Assembly: GCA_001314845.1 (NCBI GenBank)
Contig: LJZQ01000018.1
Coordinates: 1,086-65,085 of the forward strand
Length of the DNA stretch: 64,000 nt
Reading direction: 5' to 3'
Source of the DNA: Marinobacter excellens HL-55
GTDB lineage: Bacteria > Pseudomonadota > Gammaproteobacteria > Pseudomonadales > Oleiphilaceae
A program made the translations under genes and the position numbers. Each line of letters begins with the position of its first letter. Position 1 is the first letter of the stretch. The notes under the pieces were generated by a model, which was given only the letters and a program-made list of their open reading frames with translations, was not told where the DNA came from and ran no database searches. Shown piece by piece: positions 1-8,965 of this stretch.

Positions 1-45
1 ACGTACTCGTAGGCGTGTCCCGGAAAGGAACACCCGCCTCATGGC
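1..45 (+). repeat. Partial copy (D) of the long-stem GGA-hairpin repeat
   Basis: The first 45 bases match the right half of the repeat seen complete at 3816-3917, 11094-11213 and 58877-58986. The core end reads TCGTAGGCGT, close to TCGTAGCGT in the copy at 58.9 kb, and is followed by GTCCCGGAAAGG, the usual start of the right outer arm. The left arm and most of the core lie outside the window, so pairing cannot be tested. It sits just downstream of atuD, probably inside the atu operon. Confidence 0.5.
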
Positions 46-90
46 CTTTCACAACGCTCAGCCTCAAAAAGAACCGGCTTTGCGCCAATG

Positions 91-1251
91 TCAGTCCCGC
101 TTCTTGCCAGGCAAGGTGCCCATCAGCTTGCAGATGATGCCGAGCATGATTTCATCTGCACCGCCGCCGATGGAGACCAGGCGCACGTCGCGGTAGGCTC
201 GGGCCAGGGGGTTTTCCCACATGTAGCCGTTACCGCCCCAGAACTGCAGGCAGCTGTCGGTGACTTCGCGGCCCAGGCGGCCAGCCTTGAGCTTGGCCAT
301 GGACGCAAGTTTGGTTACGTCTTTGCCTTCAACGTGTAGCTCACAGGCTTGATAGGTCAGTGCTCGCAACGCTTCCACTTCGGTCTGCAGTTCGGCCAGG
401 CGGAAGTGGATGTATTGATTGTCGATCAGCGGCTGACCAAAGGTTTTGCGCTCACGGCAATAATCGATGGTCTGGGTAATGCAGTGCTCCAGTGCCTTGA
501 TCACGTTGGCTGCGCCCCACAGGCGCTCTTCCTGGAACTGCACCATCTGCATCATAAAGCCCGTACCCTCGGCACCGATACGGTTGCGCTGTGGTACACG
601 AACATCATCAAAAAAGATCTGGGCGGTTTCGGATGAGCGCATGCCCAGTTTGTTCAGATGCGGGCTCATGGTAATGCCCGGAGTGTTCATCGGTACGATG
701 ATCAGGGTCTTGTTCTTGTGGGGCTTGTCGTCGCTGGTGTTGGCCAGAAGGCACATGAAGTCGGCTTTCGGCGAGTTGGTGATCCACATTTTTGAGCCGT
801 TGATGACGTAGTCATCGCCGTCTTTCTTCGCGGTGGTTTTTAGGCCGGCAACGTCTGAGCCAGCGCCCACTTCACTGACACCGATGCAGCCGACCATGTC
901 GCCCGAGATGGCCGGAGCCAGGAAGTCGCGTTTGAGCTCGTCAGAACCAAAGCGGGCAATGGCCGGGGTGCACATGTCGGTTTGCACCCCGACGGCCAGC
1001 GGGACACCGCCGCATTTGGCCATGCCGAGTTCTTCTGCAGCCACCAGGTTGTAACTGTAATCCAGACCCATGCCGCCGTATTCTTCCGGCTTTTGAATGC
1101 CCAGCAGACCCAGGTTGCCCAGTTTCTTGAACAGCTCGTGAATCGGGAACTCGCCGGCGGCTTCCCATTCGTCGCAGTACGGATTGATTTCTTTTTCTAC
1201 AAAGTCTTTGACTGTCTTTCTGAGCGCTTCGTGTTCGGTTGTGAATTGCAT
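91..1251 (-). CDS. atuD: Acyl-CoA dehydrogenase, AtuD-like (citronellyl-CoA dehydrogenase type)
   Basis: A flavoprotein of 386 residues expected to oxidise a branched acyl-CoA at the alpha-beta bond, passing electrons to ETF. The start at ATG 1251 is preceded by AAGGAG; longer in-frame upstream sequence lacks such a site and runs into atuC. The family hallmark GVSEVGAGSD is at about residues 124-133 and WITNS at 156-160. The usual C-terminal catalytic Glu (YEGT in medium-chain enzymes) is replaced by IGGG near 361, while EER at 241-243 sits where isovaleryl-CoA and long-chain dehydrogenases keep their base. That favours a branched-chain substrate. It lies 19 bp downstream of the atuC stop. 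The name comes mainly from the atuABCD order; an isovaleryl-CoA dehydrogenase role is the main alternative. Confidence 0.72.
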   Translation of the reverse strand: MQFTTEHEALRKTVKDFVEKEINPYCDEWEAAGEFPIHELFKKLGNLGLLGIQKPEEYGGMGLDYSYNLVAAEELGMAKCGGVPLAVGVQTDMCTPAIARFGSDELKRDFLAPAISGDMVGCIGVSEVGAGSDVAGLKTTAKKDGDDYVINGSKMWITNSPKADFMCLLANTSDDKPHKNKTLIIVPMNTPGITMSPHLNKLGMRSSETAQIFFDDVRVPQRNRIGAEGTGFMMQMVQFQEERLWGAANVIKALEHCITQTIDYCRERKTFGQPLIDNQYIHFRLAELQTEVEALRALTYQACELHVEGKDVTKLASMAKLKAGRLGREVTDSCLQFWGGNGYMWENPLARAYRDVRLVSIGGGADEIMLGIICKLMGTLPGKKRD

Positions 1252-1270
1252 TGTTGTTCTCCTTGGAGGA

Positions 1271-2887
1271 TCAGAAACGGGCGACGCCGTAGGAATTGGG
1301 TCGTAGTTGTCGTTGTTCTGCTTCGCGGCAAACGGACAAGGCCATGGCCAGCACTTGCCGGGTATCCCTCGGATCAATCAGGCCGTCGTCCCAAAGCCTT
1401 GCGGTGCCGAACAGCGCGGTAGAGCCATCTTCGAGTTTCTTGGCAGTGGCCTGCTCCAAGAACGCCAGGGTTTTTTCGTCGGGCTCTATGCCGCTCTTGC
1501 GTTGTTTGTCTTCAGCTACGATACGCATCACTTTGCCTGCCTGGGCCGGGCCCATGACGGCGGTGCGGCTGTTGGGCCAGGCAAATATGAATCGTGGGTC
1601 CAGGCCGCGGCCGCACATGGCGTAGTTACCGGCGCCGTAGGAGCCGCCCACCACCACAGCAATCTTCGGCACCCGGCAGTTGGCGACGGCCTGCAACATC
1701 TTGGAGCCGTGTTTGATGATGCCGTTCTGCTCGGAGTGCGTGCCCACCATAAAGCCCGTGGTGTTGTGCAGGAACAGAATTGGCGTGCCGGCCTGGTCGC
1801 ACAGCTGAATGAACTGTGCCGCTTTGGTGGCACCGGCCGGGGTGATAGGACCGTTGTTGCCGATGATGCCGACACTGTGGCCGTGAATGCGGATGGTGCC
1901 GCACACGGTCTGGCTGTCGTAATCGTTCTTGAAATCCAGGAAGCGAGAGCCATCGGCGATACGGGCGAGAATGTCGCGCACGTCGTAAGGCTTCTTGGCA
2001 TCGGCTGGAATAACCCCGAGCAGCTCGCTCGCGGGATAAATCGGTTCATCCCACTGTGGCGTCTGGTGCAGCGGAAGGTTTTCGTTCCAGGGCAGGGCAC
2101 CGAGGATTTCCCGGGCCTGACGGATACCATCGGCGTCGTCTTCGGCCAGGTACTCGGCGGTGCCGGCCACGGTGGCATGCATTTCAGCGCCACCCAGTTC
2201 TTCATCGGTGGCGATTTCGCCAGTAGCGGCCTTCAGCAGAGGGGGGCCAGCCAGGAACATCTTTGCTTGCTCACGTACGGTAATGACGTAATCCGACAGC
2301 CCCGGCTGATAGGCTCCGCCTGCAGTGGCGTTGCCGTGTACCACGGTCACCTGTGGAATGCCCGCTGCGGACATACGCGCCTGGTTGGCAAAGCCCCGGG
2401 CGCCGAGCACGAAAATATCGGTGGCGTAGTTCAGGTTGGCACCGCCGGATTCCGACAGCGACACCACCGGTAATTTGTTCTCCATAGCGATTTGCTGCAA
2501 CCGCAGAGTCTTGTCCAGCCCGGCGGGCGTAATCGTGCCGCCCTTAATGGCGCTGTTGCTCGCTACCACCAGGCAGCGTACTCCAGCGACCTGACCAATA
2601 CCGGCAATAATGCCGCCACCGGCCAGGGAGCCGTCTTTGTCGTCGTGCATCTTGTAACCGGCCAGCGAACACAGTTCCAGAAATTCACTGCCTCGATCCA
2701 GTAAACGGTTGATCCGGTCCCGCGGAAGCAACTTGCCCCGCTTGCTGAACTTGTCCCGGGCCGATTCCGCCAGGTCCAGCACCTTCTGCTCCACATCCCG
2801 GAAGGTCGCGATGTGCGCTTCCATAGCCTCAACATTGGCCCGGAACTCGTCAGACTGGGGGCTTATTGTTGTTTCCAGTACCTGCAT
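1271..2887 (-). CDS. atuC: Geranyl-CoA/methylcrotonyl-CoA carboxylase beta subunit (AtuC-like)
   Basis: The carboxyltransferase subunit (538 aa) of a biotin-dependent acyl-CoA carboxylase. It would move CO2 from the biotin of an alpha subunit, not present in this window, to a branched enoyl-CoA. The first crotonase-like domain carries HGNATAGGAYQPGLSDY and the second GGSYGAGNYAMCGRGLDP, both normal for the MCC/GCC group. From memory, methylcrotonyl-CoA carboxylase has SCTAGGAYVPAM here, so the NATAGGAYQPGL form and the atu context favour geranyl-CoA carboxylase; this is inference. The start ATG at 2887 follows GAGG. It begins 9 bp after the atuB stop, in the same operon. Confidence 0.8.
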   Translation of the reverse strand: MQVLETTISPQSDEFRANVEAMEAHIATFRDVEQKVLDLAESARDKFSKRGKLLPRDRINRLLDRGSEFLELCSLAGYKMHDDKDGSLAGGGIIAGIGQVAGVRCLVVASNSAIKGGTITPAGLDKTLRLQQIAMENKLPVVSLSESGGANLNYATDIFVLGARGFANQARMSAAGIPQVTVVHGNATAGGAYQPGLSDYVITVREQAKMFLAGPPLLKAATGEIATDEELGGAEMHATVAGTAEYLAEDDADGIRQAREILGALPWNENLPLHQTPQWDEPIYPASELLGVIPADAKKPYDVRDILARIADGSRFLDFKNDYDSQTVCGTIRIHGHSVGIIGNNGPITPAGATKAAQFIQLCDQAGTPILFLHNTTGFMVGTHSEQNGIIKHGSKMLQAVANCRVPKIAVVVGGSYGAGNYAMCGRGLDPRFIFAWPNSRTAVMGPAQAGKVMRIVAEDKQRKSGIEPDEKTLAFLEQATAKKLEDGSTALFGTARLWDDGLIDPRDTRQVLAMALSVCREAEQRQLRPNSYGVARF

Positions 2888-2896
2888 GGCAAATCC

Positions 2897-3763
2897 TCAG
2901 TCGTCACTTAATACTTTCGGCGTTACCGCCCGATGAAATCCGTTGTAGGGCTCATTATTTTTGGCTTTAGGCATCGGCCAAATGCGTCCGCCCTGGGAGG
3001 CAGCACCGTCAATGCGCAAACAATCGCCACTGATAAAGGCCGCCCCTTGGCTAAGCAGAAAACAGATCGCTGAGCTCACCTCCGATTCCGTCCCCATCCG
3101 CTTGATCGGCACCGCATCCGCCAGGCCGCGAATCCACGACTTCATATGAGCCGGATAGTTATCCATTCCGCTGGAGGCAATCCACCCCGGCGCCACCGCA
3201 TTCACCCGAACCCCGGAAGGGGCCCATTCCACCGCGGCCGTCTGTGTGAAATTCACCATCCCCGCCCGAGCCGCACCAGAGTGCCCCATGCCCGGCATAC
3301 CGCCCCACATATCCGCGACAATATTAACGATCGACCCACCGGACTTGCTCAGCGCCTGGGTGTAAGCCTCCCGAGCCATCAGAAAACCCCCGGTCAGATT
3401 CGTCCGAACTACGGTCTCCCAACCCTTCTGGTTAATCCCCGTCAGCGGCGACGCAAATTGGCCCCCCGCGTTGTTCACCAGCCCATCCAGTCGACCATGC
3501 TCGGCAATAATCGCTTGCACGATCGTCTTAACCGACTCTTCTTCCCGGATGTCACAGGCATGAGCACTGGCAACACCGCCGTCTTCCTCAATCTCGGCCT
3601 TAACGGCGTCCACCTTTTCCTGCTTACGACCCACCAGCGCAACCCGGGCACCGAGTGCGGCCAGTTCGTGAGCTGTGCAACGACCAATGCCGGAGCCGCC
3701 GCCGGTAACAATAAATACCTGGCCTTCAAACAATCCCGGCCGAAGAACAGACTGATAACTCAT
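2897..3763 (-). CDS. atuB: SDR-family oxidoreductase, AtuB-like
   Basis: A short-chain dehydrogenase/reductase of 288 residues. The nucleotide-binding motif TGGGSGIG is at residues 20-27 and NNAG at 97-100, so the Rossmann fold looks intact. The catalytic YxxxK position instead reads SGAAR (162-166), preceded by His161. Loss of the Tyr resembles the 2,4-dienoyl-CoA reductase branch of the family, but that branch usually keeps the Lys. ATG 3763 is chosen because AGGA lies just upstream and the alignable protein starts at MSYQSVLRPG; a further upstream start at 3796 would add 11 residues unlike the family. In atu clusters this gene follows atuA; its exact step is not settled. A 102-bp repeat separates it from atuA. 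Confidence 0.72.
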   Translation of the reverse strand: MSYQSVLRPGLFEGQVFIVTGGGSGIGRCTAHELAALGARVALVGRKQEKVDAVKAEIEEDGGVASAHACDIREEESVKTIVQAIIAEHGRLDGLVNNAGGQFASPLTGINQKGWETVVRTNLTGGFLMAREAYTQALSKSGGSIVNIVADMWGGMPGMGHSGAARAGMVNFTQTAAVEWAPSGVRVNAVAPGWIASSGMDNYPAHMKSWIRGLADAVPIKRMGTESEVSSAICFLLSQGAAFISGDCLRIDGAASQGGRIWPMPKAKNNEPYNGFHRAVTPKVLSDD

Positions 3764-3815
3764 ATAAAATTTCCTATACAGGTGCGACGAATACACTGAA
3801 GAGGTTGGGGCGCCT

Positions 3816-3917
3816 CGCTGGGGGGAAGCCTTTCCAGAACTGTGCGCAGCAGGGATGCTGCGCTCAAGCCCCCAGGGATGGGTTTACGGCGTGTTCTGGA
3901 AAGGCTTCCCCCCAGCG
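3816..3917 (+). repeat. Long-stem GGA-hairpin repeat, copy A
   Basis: Outer arms 3816-3840 and 3893-3917 are perfectly complementary over 25 bp. The 52-nt core holds an exact 8-bp hairpin (3844-3851 with 3856-3863, loop GGGA) and a second stem AAGCCC/GGGTTT (3866-3871 with 3880-3885, one wobble pair) whose loop contains AGGGAT. The core ends in GGCGT just before the right arm. It lies in the 214-bp gap between atuA and atuB. The core strand is opposite to operon transcription. Confidence 0.88.
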
Positions 3918-3977
3918 GGGTGCGGGCACTAGCGATTGATGCCCGTAGCAATTGAGTCATAAGAACAATGACAAGGT

Positions 3978-5774
3978 TCATTGAGGCACCAGGTTGGAAG
4001 GCACCGGCACCGGAAATTCCAGAAGCTGCTGCGCAAAGGCCTTACCCTGCGGATCAATCCGCAAACTGGCCACACCGCCACCACCCAAACTGTGCTCCAA
4101 CAAAAAGTTGAACGCATGTAGCCCCGGCATCGCCCAACGAGTCACCCTGCCGGATTCTGGATTCAGGGTATGCGCCATCCACTTGGCGACGGCCCGCTCC
4201 GTCAACGCAGCTTCAATAAACGGCAAATACTCCGGATCCCGCGCAATCACCCCAATATTGCTGTGATCGCCTTTATCCCCGGACCGAGCCCAGGCCAGCT
4301 GAATCAGCGGCACCGTTGTGTCAGTTGCCACCTCAATACGAACTTCTGGCTCAGGTGCCAGCGCTGAGGCATCAAAACCGCCCTCGCAAGCCACCTCAGC
4401 GGCCGATTTCTCGCCCGCCAGATCCACCGAAACCGACACCTCAGACTTCGGCACCAGGCACGAATACAGACGAATCTTTGGCCACACCGTCGGCCGGCCA
4501 CCAACAATGCCGGTGATCCCCGGCGCCATACCCGTGGCAGCCTGAGCAATCTCCCGAGAGAACAGCACCAGCGCTTCCTTCTTGGGATGCGCCGTTGCAA
4601 TCTTCACCACCACTTCGCGGGTGTCGCCGCAACGGCCGTGGCTGCCATAGGTGGTCTCCGTGCCCAGCAACTCAATGCTGGTTTCAGAATAGTCCGGCAG
4701 GCCACGCTCGCTGAACATCCGGGAGGTTTTCTCAAGGATGGCTTCGGCAACGCGCTGCGCCTTGGCCACTGCGTTGATGCCCCCCATCAGGAAAGTTACG
4801 GTGCATTTGAAACCGTCCGGCCAGGTGCCAGATACCTTATAGCTGTCGGTTGGGGGCAGGCCCCGGGCACCGGATACATGGACCTGATCCTTGCCGACTT
4901 CTTCCAGTATTACCTGAGTGAAATCGCAGGTGACATCCGGCAGCAAGTAGCCCCGTGGGTCGCCAATTTCGTACACCAGCTGCTCGCCAACCGTGCCTCG
5001 GCTCACCAGTCCGCCGGTGCCCTCCGGCTTGGTCATTACAAAATCACCGGAGGCGCTGACCTCGGCAATCGGGAAGCCCATGTTGGCGTAGCCATCGGCC
5101 ACCTGCTCCCAGTCGGTAAAGTTACCGCCCGTAGACTGCGCTCCGCATTCCAACAGGTGCCCGGCCAAACTGCCCTGGGCAAGCTTGTGATAGTCGTTCC
5201 AGTCCCAGCCAAACTCGTGAATCAGCGGCGCCAGTACCAGTGCGCTGTCTGCTACCCGACCGGTAATAATAATATCGGCACCCTGATCCAGCGCCGCTAC
5301 TAAACCGGGCGCACCCAGGTAGGCGTTCAGGCTTACCATCATGGCGGGGAAGGGCTGGCCGGTGGTCATCTCGGTAATACCGGCATCGGCCATGGTCTTT
5401 TTCTTCATCACCAGGTCGTCGCCCAGTACCAGGGCGATTTTCAGATCTACGCCTGCTTTTTCGCACTCGGCCTGGAGCGCGTCGCGACAGGCCACCGGGT
5501 TAACGCCGCCAGCGTTGGCCAGCACCCGAATGCCCTTGTCCTTGATCTCCCCCAGCAACGGCGCCATGACGGTCTGCACAAAATCCCGGGCGTAGCCCTG
5601 GGTGGGATCTTTCATTTTTTGGCCAGCCATGATCGACATGGTGATCTCGGCCAGGTAGTCCGCCACCAGGTAATCAATGTTGCCCTGATTTACCAACTGG
5701 GCAGCGGCGGTCTCTGTATCGCCCCAGAAGGCGGACGAGCAACCGATGCGAATGGTCTTGTGAAAGTCTGACAT
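3978..5774 (-). CDS. atuA: Acyclic terpene utilization protein AtuA (DUF1446 family)
   Basis: A 598-residue protein of the AtuA/DUF1446 family, required for growth on acyclic terpenes in pseudomonads but with no assigned reaction. The N-terminal domain begins [12 protein letters not shown] and contains [18 protein letters not shown] and [13 protein letters not shown] segments. The C-terminal domain (about 485-590) starts with [15 protein letters not shown], a signature of this family. It is the first gene of the minus-strand operon, starting at ATG 5774 with AAGG about 8 bp upstream. It is divergent from atuR and likely controlled from the shared intergenic region. Confidence 0.85.
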   Translation of the reverse strand: MSDFHKTIRIGCSSAFWGDTETAAAQLVNQGNIDYLVADYLAEITMSIMAGQKMKDPTQGYARDFVQTVMAPLLGEIKDKGIRVLANAGGVNPVACRDALQAECEKAGVDLKIALVLGDDLVMKKKTMADAGITEMTTGQPFPAMMVSLNAYLGAPGLVAALDQGADIIITGRVADSALVLAPLIHEFGWDWNDYHKLAQGSLAGHLLECGAQSTGGNFTDWEQVADGYANMGFPIAEVSASGDFVMTKPEGTGGLVSRGTVGEQLVYEIGDPRGYLLPDVTCDFTQVILEEVGKDQVHVSGARGLPPTDSYKVSGTWPDGFKCTVTFLMGGINAVAKAQRVAEAILEKTSRMFSERGLPDYSETSIELLGTETTYGSHGRCGDTREVVVKIATAHPKKEALVLFSREIAQAATGMAPGITGIVGGRPTVWPKIRLYSCLVPKSEVSVSVDLAGEKSAAEVACEGGFDASALAPEPEVRIEVATDTTVPLIQLAWARSGDKGDHSNIGVIARDPEYLPFIEAALTERAVAKWMAHTLNPESGRVTRWAMPGLHAFNFLLEHSLGGGGVASLRIDPQGKAFAQQLLEFPVPVPSNLVPQ

Positions 5775-5837
5775 GGTGTTTGCCTTGTTCTTTATGCCCG
5801 GCAGTCAGGGGCTGATCCAACGATAATATCGACAATA

Positions 5838-5853
5838 CCAAGCAAGCGCTTGG
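5838..5853. promoter_or_regulatory. Palindromic operator between atuA and atuR
   Basis: CCAAGC and GCTTGG form an exact inverted repeat with a 4-nt spacer (AAGC). It lies in the 141-bp gap between the divergent atuA and atuR genes. TetR-family repressors usually bind such dyads in their own divergent promoters, so this is the best candidate AtuR site. Confidence 0.6.
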
Positions 5854-5915
5854 TTTGTAAACAGGCAAATCTAAGGTAAAATGGAAATACTTTTTTAGCC
5901 GACCGGAAAGCCCTT

Positions 5916-6527
5916 GTGAGCCAAAACCCGATTCTTAAGTCCCTGATTGCCGAACAGCTTGTTTCTGACCCCGGCAGTGCCCGTGGGCGCTTGCTCACCG
6001 AGGCGGCTCGCCTGTTTCGGGATAAAGGTTATGAGCGCACTACCGTGCGGGATCTTGCCGCCGCGGTTGGTATTCAGTCCGGGAGTCTGTTCCACCACTT
6101 CCGCACCAAAGAAGAAATTCTCAAGGCTGTGATGGTAGAGACCATTCGGCTGAACACAGCGTTGATGCAGGCGGCCGCGGACCAGGCCGAGTCACCCCGG
6201 GGTAAGTTGAAAGCCTTGGTTCGGGCGGAGCTGGAATCCATCAATGGCCAAACCGGTGAGGCAATGGCCGTGCTGGTATACGAATGGCGCAGTCTTTCTG
6301 AGGGTTCCCGGGCTGAAGTGCTTGAGTTGCGCGACATCTATGAAGGGCTTTGGCTCTCGGTGCTTGAGGAGCTCAGCGGTAAAGGACAGCTCAAGGCCGA
6401 GCCTTTTATTGTTCGCCGGATGCTGACCGGAGCGTTGAGCTGGACGGTCACCTGGTATAAGCCAGAGCGCGGTGGCTTGACGCTGGATGGGTTGACCGAC
6501 CAGGTTATGGCGATGCTCGGACTTTAA
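5916..6527 (+). CDS. atuR: TetR/AcrR-family repressor, AtuR-like
   Basis: A regulator of 203 residues. The N-terminal helix-turn-helix is clear: FRDKGYERTTVRDLAAAVGIQSGSLFHHF, then TKEEIL. The C-terminal half is a ligand-binding domain with no recognisable ligand signature. The GTG start at 5916 follows GGAA and leaves 141 bp to atuA. From the family, it probably represses the atu operon and is released by an acyl-CoA intermediate; that is inference from position and from AtuR of P. aeruginosa. The gene ends without an obvious terminator and is followed by an AT-rich 284-bp gap. Confidence 0.75.
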   Translation: MSQNPILKSLIAEQLVSDPGSARGRLLTEAARLFRDKGYERTTVRDLAAAVGIQSGSLFHHFRTKEEILKAVMVETIRLNTALMQAAADQAESPRGKLKALVRAELESINGQTGEAMAVLVYEWRSLSEGSRAEVLELRDIYEGLWLSVLEELSGKGQLKAEPFIVRRMLTGALSWTVTWYKPERGGLTLDGLTDQVMAMLGL

Positions 6528-6811
6528 AAGTGCACTTCCTCTTAAATTATTGTTTTATATAAATTAATCTAAAGTTTTTTGCTTTTCCTTTCGGGCCATT
6601 GGCCCGATCGGCATATGATTTTCGGCATTCCAGCCATTCTTGTCTGACAAAAATCAAAGCATTCTTCGCGCAACAAAAACCGAATCCCCGGGGAGCAGTC
6701 CGAAAATCGGCTGTAAGGGATCTGGTTTATGTTTGCGGATTGACGAAGCCAAAATGTGATAAAAGACTCGTCATTCCTCACTTACAAAAACAAAGCAAGA
6801 CAGGGCAAATT

Positions 6812-7876
6812 ATGTTCTACCCAGAGGCTTCCTTATTGGGCCGCAGTTCGGCTTTGGTTAAGCAGTTCGTTCTTGCAGGACTGATCCTGGTCCTGGCCGG
6901 TTGCTCAGCCAACCCGATATACTCCACAACGGGAATGGTGCTCTCCAGCTACGCGGACTCCGAGGCAACACCCTATGTGTTGCAGATGTCGGATACTGAA
7001 ATGGCTTGCGCACTGGGTGAGGGTATCGATCCTCTTGTTTACTCCTTCTCTCGTGTAACTTCCGCTCCTGATAGCACCGGGTCATTGCTCATGTTGCTGG
7101 CCGGCAATTGCATGGAATACCGTGCCTGGAATGCTGAGCTGGACTACCTTCGTGCCCAGTACAATGATGATGTTCCCGCCGCTAAAGATGCTCGTGAACG
7201 CGCCAAGCGACTCTATGCCACTACAGCGTCGCGCCGCTATGAAGCTTACCTTAGGGCGATGGTAGCTTATGATTTTGATCCCGCCGCCGAACCCATCGAA
7301 TGCCCTTTCCTGTTTACCGATCAGGATGAGCTGACCTTTCTTCTCGGTTTGCTGACTGGTATGCAGGCTGTCGTGAACGACTCCAACTCTGGTGCCCTCG
7401 CAGGCGTGCCACGCAATATTGCTCCCAGGGCTGAGCGCGCCGCCCAGTGTGTCGACAATGAGAAATGGGGTGGTTTACCGAATGCCGTTAGGGCACTCGT
7501 TTGGTTGCTGTTGCCGGATACCCGTCCCGAGTTGTCGCCGGACCCTTGGCAAGTTCTCGAAAATAGTGCCGAAATGGGTGTAAACGCTGGCATGCGAGCT
7601 TCCCACGCGGTTCAAATTGTGGCTGCAGAAACCTTTGGCCGTCCCGATGTGCTTGCCGATGCCATTGCACATTTCGCCGACGCCGATGACCGAATCGACG
7701 TTTGGGAAGACTTCCGATTGGTGGATGAAGTGGCTCGAACCATCGTTCAGTTCTCCTCAGATAAGCATTGGACTGGGGAGTATGGTCACCGCACGCCGCG
7801 TAATTTTTTCGGCAAGATGAGCCCGGAGCGCGCCAGAGCCAATATCGAGACCATGGATCTGGACGACCTGCTTTGA
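6812..7876 (+). CDS. Lipoprotein, candidate TRAP-associated TatT-like component
   Basis: A predicted lipoprotein of 354 residues. The hydrophobic segment FVLAGLILVLAGC places the lipobox Cys at residue 31. The rest is helical and rich in Ala/Arg/Glu (for example DARERAKRLYATTASRRYEAYLRAM), with four further Cys. It comes directly before a TRAP solute-binding protein and permease, which is where TatT lipoproteins (TPR-type partners of TRAP binding proteins) are encoded. The TatT identity is a judgement from this context and the helical pattern, not a firm match. ATG 6812 puts the lipobox at normal depth; an open frame extends upstream but would bury the signal peptide. Confidence 0.5.
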   Translation: MFYPEASLLGRSSALVKQFVLAGLILVLAGCSANPIYSTTGMVLSSYADSEATPYVLQMSDTEMACALGEGIDPLVYSFSRVTSAPDSTGSLLMLLAGNCMEYRAWNAELDYLRAQYNDDVPAAKDARERAKRLYATTASRRYEAYLRAMVAYDFDPAAEPIECPFLFTDQDELTFLLGLLTGMQAVVNDSNSGALAGVPRNIAPRAERAAQCVDNEKWGGLPNAVRALVWLLLPDTRPELSPDPWQVLENSAEMGVNAGMRASHAVQIVAAETFGRPDVLADAIAHFADADDRIDVWEDFRLVDEVARTIVQFSSDKHWTGEYGHRTPRNFFGKMSPERARANIETMDLDDLL

Positions 7877-7939
7877 AAGTAGGCCGTCAGGCCCTGGTCC
7901 AGTTTTAACGATAAACACAATAATGACCTGGAGGTCGTC

Positions 7940-8950
7940 ATGATCCGTGAATCCCTTGCCGCCCTGTCGTTGGCAGCTGCTGCTCCCTTGGCATCAGCCC
8001 AGACAGTATCCATGTGTGTATTTGATGTTATCGGCGCTAACGGCGACGTATACAACTTGGTCAAAGACTACGCTCTCGAAATGAAAGCCCACGGAGTGGA
8101 CTTCAATCTTCGACCATACACCGACGAAGGCGTTGCGGTTGGCGATTTCAACGCGGGGCAGTGTGATGCTGTAGCGGCCACTGACATCCGCATCCGCCCG
8201 TTTAACAGGTTCACCGGCAGCATCAGTGCGGTTGGTGCCATTCCTACCTATGACGACCTCGAAACCTTGCTGGCTACCATCGTCCAGCCAAAAGCTGCGT
8301 CACTGATGAGGTCTGATGGGTACGAGGTGTTGGGTATTGTGCCAGTCGGTGCCGGCTACCTATTTGTGAATGACAGGAGCATTAACACTGCAGGCAAGCT
8401 GGCAGGCAAACGAATGGCGACACTGGATTACCAACGGGATGCTATCCATATGGTGAATCATGTGAAAGCCACTGTGGTTCCATCTGACATCACTAACTTC
8501 GCTGGCAAATTCAATAATGGTTCGGTGGATACCGCTTATGCCCCAGCCTTTGCCTATGAGGCGCTTGAACTTTATAAGGGTATTGGCGACAAGGGCGGTA
8601 TTGTCGATTACCCACTCGCCCAACTAACCGTTCAGATAGTTGCTCGCGAAGGTGCACTGGACGACGAGTCCGCCCAGAAATCAAGGGAAGTGGTCTGGGA
8701 CATGTTCTCGCAGGCGATGAACATGATCGAGAGCCAGGAGAAAGCGATCCCTGAAAAGCAATGGATTCGAATTCCGGACCAGGACATTACTGGCTACCAG
8801 GAAATGTTCCGTGAAAACCGCCTGGAAATGAGTGATGGCGTGAACGATGCACCGAGTGTATATGACCCGCGCATGATGAGTCTGTTGAGCAAAATTCGCT
8901 GCGCCAGCAATCCGGGTGCGTCTGAGTGTACCGCAGATAACCGGGAATAA
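7940..8950 (+). CDS. TRAP transporter periplasmic solute-binding protein (putative)
   Basis: A secreted protein of 336 residues. A signal peptide ends ASA|Q at about residue 20, so the mature protein is periplasmic. Segments such as GANGDVYNLVKDYALEMKAHGVDFNLRPYTDEG, NAGQCDAVAATDIRIRPFNRFTGSI and LAGKRMATLDYQRDA fit a bilobed binding protein. I place it in the putative solute-binding family (DUF6091-like) that accompanies TRAP permeases. The start follows a strong GGAGG. Two Cys near the C-terminus (RCASNPGASEC) could form a disulfide. It is 15 bp from the permease gene, so the two are co-transcribed. The ligand cannot be told from sequence. Confidence 0.7.
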   Translation: MIRESLAALSLAAAAPLASAQTVSMCVFDVIGANGDVYNLVKDYALEMKAHGVDFNLRPYTDEGVAVGDFNAGQCDAVAATDIRIRPFNRFTGSISAVGAIPTYDDLETLLATIVQPKAASLMRSDGYEVLGIVPVGAGYLFVNDRSINTAGKLAGKRMATLDYQRDAIHMVNHVKATVVPSDITNFAGKFNNGSVDTAYAPAFAYEALELYKGIGDKGGIVDYPLAQLTVQIVAREGALDDESAQKSREVVWDMFSQAMNMIESQEKAIPEKQWIRIPDQDITGYQEMFRENRLEMSDGVNDAPSVYDPRMMSLLSKIRCASNPGASECTADNRE

Positions 8951-8965
8951 TCGGAGAGAAAACAT

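Noticed and set aside
1307..2473. A 388-codon plus-strand open frame inside atuC
   Set aside because: Antisense to a conserved carboxyltransferase; low-complexity Gly/His/Val translation.
3816..3917. Reading the long-stem repeats as simple rho-independent terminators
   Set aside because: They have no T-runs, a structured 53-nt core and lie inside operons; copy B follows a separate proper terminator.
4587..5303. A 238-codon plus-strand open frame inside atuA
   Set aside because: Antisense to atuA, no domain, no start signals.
6592..6606. CGGGCCATTGGCCCG, perfect 15-bp dyad after atuR
   Set aside because: Loop too small for a terminator and no T-run after it on either strand; possibly an operator but nothing ties it to a gene.
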